From Cellulophaga sp. F20128 (lineage in GTDB: Bacteria; Bacteroidota; Bacteroidia; Flavobacteriales; Flavobacteriaceae), in assembly GCF_023015805.1 (NCBI RefSeq), contig NZ_JALKBA010000016.1, positions 1 to 64,000 on the forward strand: a stretch of DNA of 64,000 nucleotides, read 5' to 3'. The notes under the pieces were generated by a model. It made no database searches. It saw only the letters and a program-made list of their open reading frames with translations, and was not told where the DNA came from. The stretch's first letter is position 1, and each line of letters starts with the position of its first letter. A program made the position numbers and the translations under genes. Below are positions 8,398 through 15,032 of the stretch, in pieces.

Positions 8398-8535
8398 ACT
8401 CGTTGCTAACACTAGGCAAAACGTAGATCTCCAAAAATTCCGAGACTATATTTTTTTTAGTGATTAGTATCTAAGATACATAAAAATTACAGGACTAGAT
8501 CAAATTACTTTTTAGTTGATAATGACTTATACGTT
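8398..8535 (-). repeat. Intergenic repeat, copy E
   Basis: Contains CGTTGCTAACACTAGGCAAAACG, TTTTTTTAGTGATTAGTATCTAAGATACAT and CAAATTACTTTTTAG. The inner GTATCTAAGATAC is a near-perfect palindrome. The minus-strand TATCTT element points at the histidine-kinase gene. The -33-like ATTG is not conserved in this copy. Confidence 0.7.
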
Positions 8536-8615
8536 CTCCAAAAACAATTATTCCCAAACCTAAAAAAGTAAACCGCCAAAAAGGCGGTTACAGCAATCAT
8601 TATTTTATAAATCAT
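8505..8615 (-). CDS. Possible 36-residue membrane peptide
   Basis: A short open frame starts at the ATG complementary to 8613-8615 and encodes MIYKIMIAVTAFLAVYFFRF followed by a polar tail (GNNCFWRTYKSLSTKK). One membrane helix with a positively charged C-terminus is a usual layout for small inner-membrane peptides. It overlaps the hairpin at 8571-8589, so either the peptide or the terminator reading may be the biologically relevant one. No homologue is recognised. Confidence 0.3.
   Translation of the reverse strand: MIYKIMIAVTAFLAVYFFRFGNNCFWRTYKSLSTKK
8571..8589 (-). terminator. Hairpin terminator after the DUF5694-like gene
   Basis: Perfect 7-bp stem (AACCGCC/GGCGGTT) with a 5-nt loop. 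On the minus strand it is followed by TACTTTTTT. It lies about 65 bp past the stop of the 8652-9479 gene, as expected for an intrinsic terminator. Confidence 0.55.
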
Positions 8616-8651
8616 GTCCTTGGGCAAGGGTTCCCATCTTTGTACTTAAAC

Positions 8652-9479
8652 CTAATCCGTATAGTCTGTATAGTTAGTTGTATTTTCCAAAATATATTTA
8701 GGACTATTTCCAATGAAGATATCAAAATAGGCAGTGTGTGTTGCTCCCATAATAATTAAAACCCGGTCGTTTTTTGTTAAAGGAATATCTGAAAAATTCG
8801 TATACATTCTCAAATTTCTTTTATAGAAATCTGCAATTATATCAGCGCCTTCAAAACCATTTGGAGTATGCATAGTTGCTAAAAAATTATATAAATCAAA
8901 TGTTTCCATTTTGTACTTAGTCGTATTTATTTCTGCAAATTGTTCAAGAAGCGGTTTTTTGTTTTGAATTTCATAACTCCCCATAATATTTTGAACATAA
9001 ATACTGTCAGAAGCATTTTTATTAGCCAATTCAATAAGTTTAGGATAGTCAAATCCGATGGGGTTATCAATACCATATATTTTTTTTGTTCCACTCAACC
9101 GAGCAACTTCAAGTCCAATTACATTCACTTCCTCAGAATAGTTAATTCGGCTCGATTGATCTGTCTTGTATTTTTGAAAAGTTTGATTCATAAATTCAGT
9201 ACTTTCAGGTGGTATTTCTACACAAATTATAGTTGGTTTAAACTTTACCAGTTGTTCTACAATTTTCTGTATGTCTGCTTTACCCTTTATGCTATTTACG
9301 TCTGTAATTGAAGAATAAGCATCAGTACTACCGCTTAGATGTACCGAGCCAAAATTCAATACTCGTATTTTATTCGTATCCGTTTTCTCAGTTTTAGTCT
9401 CCTTTACTAGGTTCACTTTTGATTCTGGATTACAGGCTAACATTGTCAGTGTAAAAAAGGAAAGAAGCAGGTTTTTCAT
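8652..9479 (-). CDS. DUF5694-like lipoprotein (TraB/GumN-like fold)
   Basis: 275 residues. The signal peptide MKNLLLSFFTLTMLACNPES has the lipobox MLAC with Cys16. The mature part starts with IRVLNFGSVHLSG, then KADIQKIVEQLVKFKPTIIC with VEIPPE, GLEVARLSGTKKIYGIDN, and near the end RNLRMYTNF and RVLIIMGATHTAYF. The paired His/Glu motifs (FGSVHL, EIPPE, GATHTAY) are the signature of DUF5694 and the wider TraB/PrgY/GumN group, thought to be metal-dependent peptidase- or esterase-like folds; the activity of this branch is unknown. Anchored in a membrane facing the periplasm. Single gene followed by a hairpin terminator. Confidence 0.8.
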   Translation of the reverse strand: MKNLLLSFFTLTMLACNPESKVNLVKETKTEKTDTNKIRVLNFGSVHLSGSTDAYSSITDVNSIKGKADIQKIVEQLVKFKPTIICVEIPPESTEFMNQTFQKYKTDQSSRINYSEEVNVIGLEVARLSGTKKIYGIDNPIGFDYPKLIELANKNASDSIYVQNIMGSYEIQNKKPLLEQFAEINTTKYKMETFDLYNFLATMHTPNGFEGADIIADFYKRNLRMYTNFSDIPLTKNDRVLIIMGATHTAYFDIFIGNSPKYILENTTNYTDYTD

Positions 9480-9727
9480 AAATTTTTAAGATGTTATTTT
9501 GATCTAAGAAAAGAAAAGGTAAAATAGATTTTACGATATTTCTGGATTATTTTAATTTTAGTTTTACAAACCGAATATACATAAAAATTTAAAAGAATAT
9601 AGTGTTTGATTATAAGGCCAAAGGTATTGGTGACTTTTGCTAAAAACACGTAATACGATACACCATTTCATGATTGATTTTGACCAATTACCTAGCTAAT
9701 TCTGAAGAATTTTAGTCGATCAATTTC
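9480..9727. other. Short gene-free stretch
   Basis: AT-rich with no supported gene. It lies between the DUF5694-like gene and the last readable codon of the broken DUF4369 gene, and may once have been the 3' part of that gene, but no thioredoxin motif (CxxC) remains. Confidence 0.5.
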
Positions 9728-10177
9728 CTACTGTTTTTGTTGCGAAAGATTCATTAAAATTTGCGCTAAAGAATCTCTCATGGTATAATTTTCTTCTGTT
9801 AGACTTTAAGAATAATTAAAATCTCCCTGAGTTTTTGAACCACTGATATTTACGTTCCAAGGAAGGTCTGATATATCTCCTTTAACAGTAATATTTTCAT
9901 TTCCAATTAGAAGGTAGGTGTAGTAGAAATTTTTATCAAGTATTGTGTTTAACCAAATTTGTACTGACGGACTTTCTAGGTTTCCTTCAAATTTATAGGT
10001 GTTATTCTTAACAATCGCACTATCAAAAACGGCATCTGTTGCTAGGTTTCTTAAATAAAATTTAGTCCCATCAGGAAATCCAGTTACTTGTCCATAAATT
10101 ATGAAATTTCCCTTTTTCTTTTCATTATAGTTACGAGTAGTTATTGAAGTAATAATGCTCACAAATAAAATTAACAT
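9728..10177 (-). pseudogene. Broken DUF4369 (TlpA/thiol-disulfide oxidoreductase N-terminal) gene
   Basis: The readable 123-residue part has an N-terminal hydrophobic segment (MLILFVSIITSITT) and a DUF4369 domain: NFIIYGQVTGFPDGTKFYLR, FDSAIVKNNTYKFEGNLESP and NENITVKGDISDLPWNVNIS. In intact proteins this domain is followed by a helical linker and a TlpA-like thioredoxin domain. Here TAA at 9806-9808 ends it after DFNYS. In the same frame the next codons still read SLTEENYTMRDSLAQILMNL then SQQKQ before a TAG at 9728-9730, exactly the linker expected. So the gene has at least two nonsense codons and has lost its thioredoxin part. Probably inactive. Confidence 0.75.
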
Positions 10178-10212
10178 GATTAATTTCTAGAATTCTTTTT
10201 AATATTCTCTAA

Positions 10213-10350
10213 TGGCTAACAAGACAGGGATACGTATCGTTCCCAAATATTTTAGGAATAGACTTTTTAGTGTTGCGTACCGAAGATATATAAAAACCAA
10301 AATTGGCAATGACCTTGTTAATTTCCTTTTTATTTGAAAAAGCTAACTTT
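10213..10350 (-). repeat. Intergenic repeat, copy F
   Basis: Contains GGCTAACAAGACAGGGATACG, CTTTTTAGTGTTGCGTACCGAAGATATA and GGCAATGACCTTGTTAATTTCC. The minus strand reads ATTG (10307-10310), 18 nt, TATCTT (10283-10288) toward the DUF4369 pseudogene. It is the last recognisable copy, next to the metE terminator. Confidence 0.7.
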
Positions 10351-10389
10351 TATAAATCGAAGGATAGTATTCATTACCCAAAAAAACCA

Positions 10390-10425
10390 AAATAGCGGTT
10401 AAATAAAATTTATAAACCGCTATTT
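10390..10425 (-). terminator. metE terminator
   Basis: Perfect 11-bp stem AAATAGCGGTT/AACCGCTATTT with a 14-nt AT loop. On the minus strand it is followed by a T-rich run (TTGGTTTTTTTGG). It starts 19 bp after the metE stop. Confidence 0.8.
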
Positions 10426-10444
10426 ATTAATAAGTTATGTGATT

Positions 10445-12751
10445 TTAAACTGACTGAGCTAGTTTCTCTCTCATATTTTTAGCTGAATGAACAAGGTTGA
10501 CTAATGCAGTTTTAGTTTCAGGCCAATCCCTCGTTTTTAAACCACAATCTGGATTAACCCAGATATTCTCTTGAGGAAGCAGCTTCGATGCTTTTTCAAT
10601 TAAACTTTCTATTTCTTCTTGAGTTGGCACCCTTGGAGAATGAATATCATAAACACCAGGTCCAATCTCATTTGGATATTTAAAATCGACAAATACGCTT
10701 AATAATTCCATTTCTGAACGAGATGTTTCTATTGTAATTACATCGGCATCCATATCCGCAATACTTTTAATTATATCATTAAATTCAGAATAACACATGT
10801 GTGTATGAATCTGTGTATCATCTGCCACACCACTAGCAGAAATTCGAAACGCTTTAACAGCCCAATCCAAATATTTTTTTCTATCTTCATTTCGTAGAGG
10901 TAACCCTTCACGAATAGCAGGTTCATCTATCTGAATTATTTTTATTCCAGCTTTTTCTAAGTCACTGACTTCGTCACGAATAGCAAGTGCAATTTGATTA
11001 CAAGTAATCGCTTTTGGTTGATCATTCCTCACAAATGACCATTGCAAAATCGTTACAGGTCCTGTGAGCATCCCTTTAACAGGTTTTTCTGTTATAGATT
11101 GGGCAAAAGTTGACCACTTTACAGTCATAGCATGTGGTCTGGAAACATCGCCGAAAATTATTGGTGGTTTCACGCATCGTGTTCCGTAGCTTTGTACCCA
11201 ACCAAATTTGGTGAAAATAAAGCCATCCAGCTGTTCTCCAAAGTATTCAACCATGTCGTTTCGTTCAAACTCTCCATGTACCAAAACATCCAAACCAATG
11301 TTTTCTTGAAAACGAATAGTTTCTTCCGTCTCTTTTTTGATAAACTCATCATATAGCTCTTGTGATAATTCTCCTTTTTTGAATTTTGCTCTAGTTAATC
11401 TTACAGCATTCGTTTGTGGAAACGATCCAATAGTCGTGGTAGGGAATAATGGGAGTTTAAGTGTTTTACGCTGCAATAACTGACGCTTAGAAAATCTAGC
11501 ATTTCTTTCACTATCTGCAAAAGAAAGTGTTTGTATCCTTTGTTTTACTGTTGGGTTGTGAATCAACTTTGATTCAAGTTTATTCTGGCTTGCTCTTATG
11601 TTCTCATTATAAATATGACCACTGACATCGTTGTTTGGATCCGTAGCCAATTTTTTTAAATCCCCTAACTCCTTTAATTTTTGTTTTGAAAATGCAAGCC
11701 ACTGTATTATAGTTGTATTGATTCCTTTAGTATTTTTCTCTAAGTCCAAATCATAAGGACTATGAAGTAAGGAACAAGAAGTACCAATCCAGACGGATTC
11801 AATTTTTAGTTTTTGTCTTGCTTTTTGAATAAATTCTAAGGATTTTTTAAAATCATTTTTCCAAATATTTCTACCATCTACAAGACCTAGTGAAAGTGTT
11901 TTAGTAGTGTTAAATGACCGGTGTGATAAAACATCATTTAACTGTAATGAACAACTAACCAGGTCTAGATGGAGAACAGCTACTGGTAATTTTAGCGCAA
12001 GGTCTAAGTTATTTCCATAGCAATCGAAGTAATTTGCTAAGATGATTTTTACCCCAGAGTTGATTTCATCAAAATATTCATAGGTCCGGGTTATTGCAGC
12101 TTGTTCGTCTAGAGAAAGATCTGTGGCCAAAATAGGCTCATCTATTTGTAAGTATTCTACCCCTAGAGAATCAATCTCATTAATTAACGCTTTATATATT
12201 GGAAGAAGTTGATCCAACAATTCTAATCGATTAAATCCACTTTCTTTTTCTTTTCCAAGTAATAAAAATGTCAGTGGTCCTATAATGACAGGTTTGGTTT
12301 TAATACCAAGGGCTGAGGCCTCCTTATATTCATTAATAATTTTATTTGAGTTTAAGGCAAAAGTTTGATTTTTAATAATTTCAGGCACAATGTAATGGTA
12401 ATTTGTATCAAACCATTTGGTCATCTCCATAGCTGTAACATCCACCTCTTCATTTTGAAGACCTCTAGCCATTGCGAAATATTGGTCAAGACCACTCAGG
12501 TTTTTAAACCTTTCTGGAATACATCCTAAAGTGATGCACATATCCAATACTTGATCATAGAGTGAAAAATCATTTGAAGAGATTAAATCAATACCTAAAT
12601 TATCTTGAGACTTCCAAGCCTTTTCTCTTAGTCCCTTTGTAATGATTTTTAGGTTATCTTCAGAAGTATTTTTCCTCCAATAGCTTTCAATTGCTTTTTT
12701 TAATTCTCTTTTTTCTCCTATTCTAGGATAGCCTAATACAATAGATTTCAT
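10445..12751 (-). CDS. metE: Cobalamin-independent methionine synthase
   Basis: 768 residues, close to the usual 755-770. Transfers a methyl group from 5-methyltetrahydropteroyl-polyglutamate to homocysteine, the last step of methionine synthesis, in the cytoplasm. The N-terminal barrel begins with SIVLGYPRIGEKRELKKAIE. The C-terminal catalytic barrel contains TTTIGSFPQTNAVRLTRAKF, the zinc/homocysteine motif HTHMCYSEFN, VITIETSRSEMELL and the last zinc Cys in VNPDCGLKTR. The start ATG (complement 12749-12751) has a promoter-like TAGTTTTG about 25 bp upstream. No SAM riboswitch is visible; control is more likely by the divergent Lrp-type regulator through the palindromes at 12809-12868. Confidence 0.96.
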   Translation of the reverse strand: MKSIVLGYPRIGEKRELKKAIESYWRKNTSEDNLKIITKGLREKAWKSQDNLGIDLISSNDFSLYDQVLDMCITLGCIPERFKNLSGLDQYFAMARGLQNEEVDVTAMEMTKWFDTNYHYIVPEIIKNQTFALNSNKIINEYKEASALGIKTKPVIIGPLTFLLLGKEKESGFNRLELLDQLLPIYKALINEIDSLGVEYLQIDEPILATDLSLDEQAAITRTYEYFDEINSGVKIILANYFDCYGNNLDLALKLPVAVLHLDLVSCSLQLNDVLSHRSFNTTKTLSLGLVDGRNIWKNDFKKSLEFIQKARQKLKIESVWIGTSCSLLHSPYDLDLEKNTKGINTTIIQWLAFSKQKLKELGDLKKLATDPNNDVSGHIYNENIRASQNKLESKLIHNPTVKQRIQTLSFADSERNARFSKRQLLQRKTLKLPLFPTTTIGSFPQTNAVRLTRAKFKKGELSQELYDEFIKKETEETIRFQENIGLDVLVHGEFERNDMVEYFGEQLDGFIFTKFGWVQSYGTRCVKPPIIFGDVSRPHAMTVKWSTFAQSITEKPVKGMLTGPVTILQWSFVRNDQPKAITCNQIALAIRDEVSDLEKAGIKIIQIDEPAIREGLPLRNEDRKKYLDWAVKAFRISASGVADDTQIHTHMCYSEFNDIIKSIADMDADVITIETSRSEMELLSVFVDFKYPNEIGPGVYDIHSPRVPTQEEIESLIEKASKLLPQENIWVNPDCGLKTRDWPETKTALVNLVHSAKNMREKLAQSV

Positions 12752-12776
12752 GCTTATATAAAGTTTAAATTTCTTT

Positions 12777-12784
12777 CAAAACTA
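12777..12784 (-). promoter_or_regulatory. metE promoter -7 element
   Basis: Minus-strand TAGTTTTG fits the Bacteroidota TAnnTTTG consensus, 26 bp before the metE start. No clear TTTG is seen at the -33 position, which instead overlaps the palindrome at 12809-12831. Confidence 0.45.
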
Positions 12785-12808
12785 TATAAATTAAATATAT
12801 TATCTTTG

Positions 12809-12831
12809 TTATATCTTGTTTTAAGATATAA
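12809..12831. promoter_or_regulatory. Palindromic operator 1 (metE/lrp)
   Basis: Perfect 9-bp inverted repeat TTATATCTT-GTTTT-AAGATATAA in the divergent intergenic region. It overlaps the expected -33 region of metE. The size fits an Lrp/AsnC dimer site. Confidence 0.55.
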
Positions 12832-12853
12832 TAACTATTTAATACAATTAAAT

Positions 12854-12868
12854 AAGATATAATATCTT
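12854..12868. promoter_or_regulatory. Palindromic operator 2 (metE/lrp)
   Basis: AAGATAT-A-ATATCTT, a perfect 7-bp palindrome built from the same half-site as operator 1, about 41 bp centre to centre from it (about four helical turns). A third half-site-like TATCTTTG lies at 12801-12808. Confidence 0.55.
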
Positions 12869-12908
12869 TATATGATGCGTTTTTATTAGACTAGAAGAAA
12901 ATTTACCT

Positions 12909-13370
12909 ATGAATGAATTAGACTCAATTGACTGGAAGCTATTGGAAATACTCCAGCAAAACGGAAAGTTAACTACAAAAGAAATAGCTAAAAAAGTTAA
13001 TTTATCGCCTACCCCTGTGTATGAAAGGATTAAACGTATGGAAAGGATGGAGATTATTAAAAAATATGTTGCAATCGTTGAAGCTGAAAAGATTGGCAAG
13101 TCTCTAACAGTATTTTGTAATGTGACCTTAAAAGAGCATACTAAAAAAATAGGAACTCAATTTGTGAGGGAAATCACCTCATTAAAACAAGTAACTGAGT
13201 GTTATAATATCTCGGGGGATTATGATTTTATGCTAAAAATCATCGTGAATGATATGAAAGAATATCAAGAATTTGTTATCAATGATTTAGGCTCTATAAA
13301 AAATATTGGTAGTGCTCAAAGTACTTTTGTAATGGGGATTATCAAGCAATCATACGCAATTCCTATTTAA
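12909..13370 (+). CDS. Lrp/AsnC-family regulator
   Basis: 153 residues, normal length. The N-terminal winged helix contains LDSIDWKLLEILQQNGKLTT and the recognition helix KKVNLSPTPVYERIKRME. The C-terminal ligand (RAM) domain has the strand pattern TVFCNVTLKEHTKK, VTECYNISGDYDFMLKIIV and DMKEYQEFVI, with the GDYDFML effector-site motif. Such proteins form octamers that sense amino acids. Its divergent position with metE and the shared palindromes suggest it senses methionine or a related amino acid and controls metE and itself; that is inference. The start is the first ATG with a tolerable AT-rich leader. Confidence 0.92.
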   Translation: MNELDSIDWKLLEILQQNGKLTTKEIAKKVNLSPTPVYERIKRMERMEIIKKYVAIVEAEKIGKSLTVFCNVTLKEHTKKIGTQFVREITSLKQVTECYNISGDYDFMLKIIVNDMKEYQEFVINDLGSIKNIGSAQSTFVMGIIKQSYAIPI

Positions 13371-13950
13371 AGTCATTTCGCCTAATATTTCCTAAGTTTC
13401 CTACCGTTTCAGGCAAGTCGTTTTAATGATATGAAGAAAAACACAAACATAATGCTACCCCTTTTATTCAAACTAATATATGAATACCTATGAACATATA
13501 AAGGGAGGAGATCAGGCAGTTATGGTTTAGCCTGTGAATCAAAGGGTCTTGTGAATTGTATAAGCAAAGGATGCCGAATAATTGGCAAGTGGTTGTTATT
13601 TTATGAGGCGGACTTAATTCACATTTTATACTTTGTAATGAATTCCTAGTGCAATGTTTAAAACGGGTGAACCATTCCAGCGTAGCGGATAAGGTTATGG
13701 AATGAAAAGTAAAAAATGGGGATTGTGTCCAAGACTTTTTAATGAAGCTCTTTACCCGCAAGTTTTCCACGAAAGGTAGCGGTAAAGTGCTGCCGGAAGT
13801 ATTGTAGCTTCCCCTTCTAATACTTCCAAATTCCTTCTTCCTTTAATTTTTACCAACCATAAGAGCATGTATTAATACTATTACTAAAATTAAAAGACAT
13901 CAAAATGACACTTTGAACAAAAATCTTGAATCTTTCTTACTTTTAAAAGG
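13371..13950. other. Gene-free stretch holding dispersed repeat copy 1
   Basis: Holds the 280-bp repeat (13514-13793), immediately followed by a perfect 9-bp hairpin GGAAGTATT/AATACTTCC (13795-13803 and 13819-13827). The remainder is AT-rich with no gene signal. Confidence 0.7.
13514..13793. repeat. Dispersed 280-bp repeat, copy 1
   Basis: From AGGCAGTTATGGTTTAG to GCGGTAAAGTGCTGC. It matches 23446-23729 in the same orientation with about seven mismatches in the first 230 bp and a short indel in the last 50 bp. The ends are GGCAG and CTGCC. A 75-codon minus-strand frame is open in both copies, but most of the substitutions checked in it change amino acids, so it is not a conserved gene. Confidence 0.85.
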
Positions 13951-14829
13951 CTAACCTTTCTTTAAATTTCTATATGCTTTTGGAGATTTGCCCATAACTT
14001 TTGTAAAAACTCTTGAAAAGTAAAATGGATCTGAATAACCAAGTTTTGTTGCTATTTCATTTATTTTTAAATCGCTAAAATCTAAATAATGGGAGGCCTT
14101 TTGTATTTTTAAATGCATAAGATAATCTAGAGGTGTTCTAGCGGTTTTTTCTTTAAAAAGATTACAAAATTGTGACAAGGATAAATTAACATGATGTGCT
14201 AAATCTTTTAGACTAATCTTTTCATTTAAATGGTTCTGCATAAATTTTATACTTTGGGCAACTCTATCTGGTGCATTAATTTCTTTTATTTTTCTAAACT
14301 GAGATAAATAGCGAAGCGACCCCAACATATGCCACAAACAAATATTAGCATATTCTAAATTATCCTTACTATATCCCATCTCAAGATTATTATATATCTC
14401 CTCAAATAGAAGAATTCTATCGGTAAACCTTGAAAATTGGGAACTATCAATTTCTATTTTTAAATTAGGGTGATTTATAAAAATATTAGATTTTCTACCG
14501 GTAAAATGAATCCAATAAATACTCCATGGTTTAATACTATCTGCTCCATATCTATGCGGCGTATTTGCAGAAATAATAATATAATCGTACTTTTTTAAAA
14601 GCATCTTCTTACTATTAATCTCCACCCAACCAGCACCTTGAGAACAATAAATTAAAATGTTTTGAGGGCTACCATTTTTCCTTACTCGATAGTGATTAAC
14701 AGCATCAGGGTAATAACCAATATCAGTTACCATTAAATCATTAATGAATTCATTATCTTTTAATTCATTAATGATTTTCTTCGGCAAGATAATGGACTTC
14801 TCTTGCTTAAAACCTTCTTTTTTCAACAT
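13951..14829 (-). CDS. AraC-family regulator (cupin sensor)
   Basis: 292 residues. The N-terminal cupin/AraC-binding domain (about 20-160) includes NILIYCSQGAGWVEINSKKM, DYIIISANTPHRYGA and SIYWIHFTG. The C-terminal double helix-turn-helix has ISLKDLAHHVNLSLSQFCNL, FKEKTARTPLDYLMHLKIQ, INEIATKLGYSDPFYFSRVF and GKSPKAYRNLKK, all typical. It is divergent from the MFS-DUF5107-GH2 operon and almost certainly its sugar-responsive activator. The intergenic region contains a perfect 14-bp inverted repeat (14946-15011) just before the MFS gene that could be its target. Cytoplasmic. Confidence 0.93.
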   Translation of the reverse strand: MLKKEGFKQEKSIILPKKIINELKDNEFINDLMVTDIGYYPDAVNHYRVRKNGSPQNILIYCSQGAGWVEINSKKMLLKKYDYIIISANTPHRYGADSIKPWSIYWIHFTGRKSNIFINHPNLKIEIDSSQFSRFTDRILLFEEIYNNLEMGYSKDNLEYANICLWHMLGSLRYLSQFRKIKEINAPDRVAQSIKFMQNHLNEKISLKDLAHHVNLSLSQFCNLFKEKTARTPLDYLMHLKIQKASHYLDFSDLKINEIATKLGYSDPFYFSRVFTKVMGKSPKAYRNLKKG

Positions 14830-14945
14830 AACCTAAAAATAACTATTTAATCGGAAGATAATCCATCTTTATTAAACTATTCTCTATTTATTACAGGAAA
14901 ATTAAATCATAAATTTGAAATTATCTTTTAATTTTTAAAACAACC

Positions 14946-15011
14946 TTATTTAAACTTTTGTATTGAAACGATTATTAGTCATTTTAAAACCAATTGTAAA
15001 AGTTTAAATAA
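14946..15011 (+). promoter_or_regulatory. Long inverted repeat before the MFS operon
   Basis: TTATTTAAACTTTT (14946-14959) and its exact complement AAAAGTTTAAATAA (14998-15011) are separated by 38 bp, so the half-sites are 52 bp apart, close to five helical turns. It ends 21 bp before the MFS start. A looped AraC-dimer site is plausible; a hairpin in the 5' leader is the alternative. Confidence 0.55.
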
Positions 15012-15032
15012 AATCTATAAAACTTAAATTAA

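Noticed and set aside
8940-9311. A 123-codon plus-strand frame opposite the DUF5694-like gene
   Set aside because: Antisense shadow; Phe, Ile and Tyr rich with no domain, while the minus strand has a lipobox and conserved motifs.
980-10350. Calling the junction repeats true integron attC sites
   Set aside because: The R boxes RYYYAAC and GTTRRRY do not fit consistently (GTTGTAG, GTTAGCC, GTTAGCA are near misses), and no intI gene is in the window. Kept as attC-like only.
12752-12908. A SAM or cobalamin riboswitch before metE
   Set aside because: The gap is short and nearly all A and T; none of the conserved riboswitch cores is seen. Palindromes fit a protein operator better.
13468-13770. 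A 100-codon minus-strand frame inside repeat copy 1 and its 102-codon twin at 23433-23741
   Set aside because: The frames match only because the DNA repeats. Of five substitutions checked in the shared part, three change amino acids, the N-termini differ, and the composition (Thr, Ser, Cys, His rich) is not that of a usual protein.
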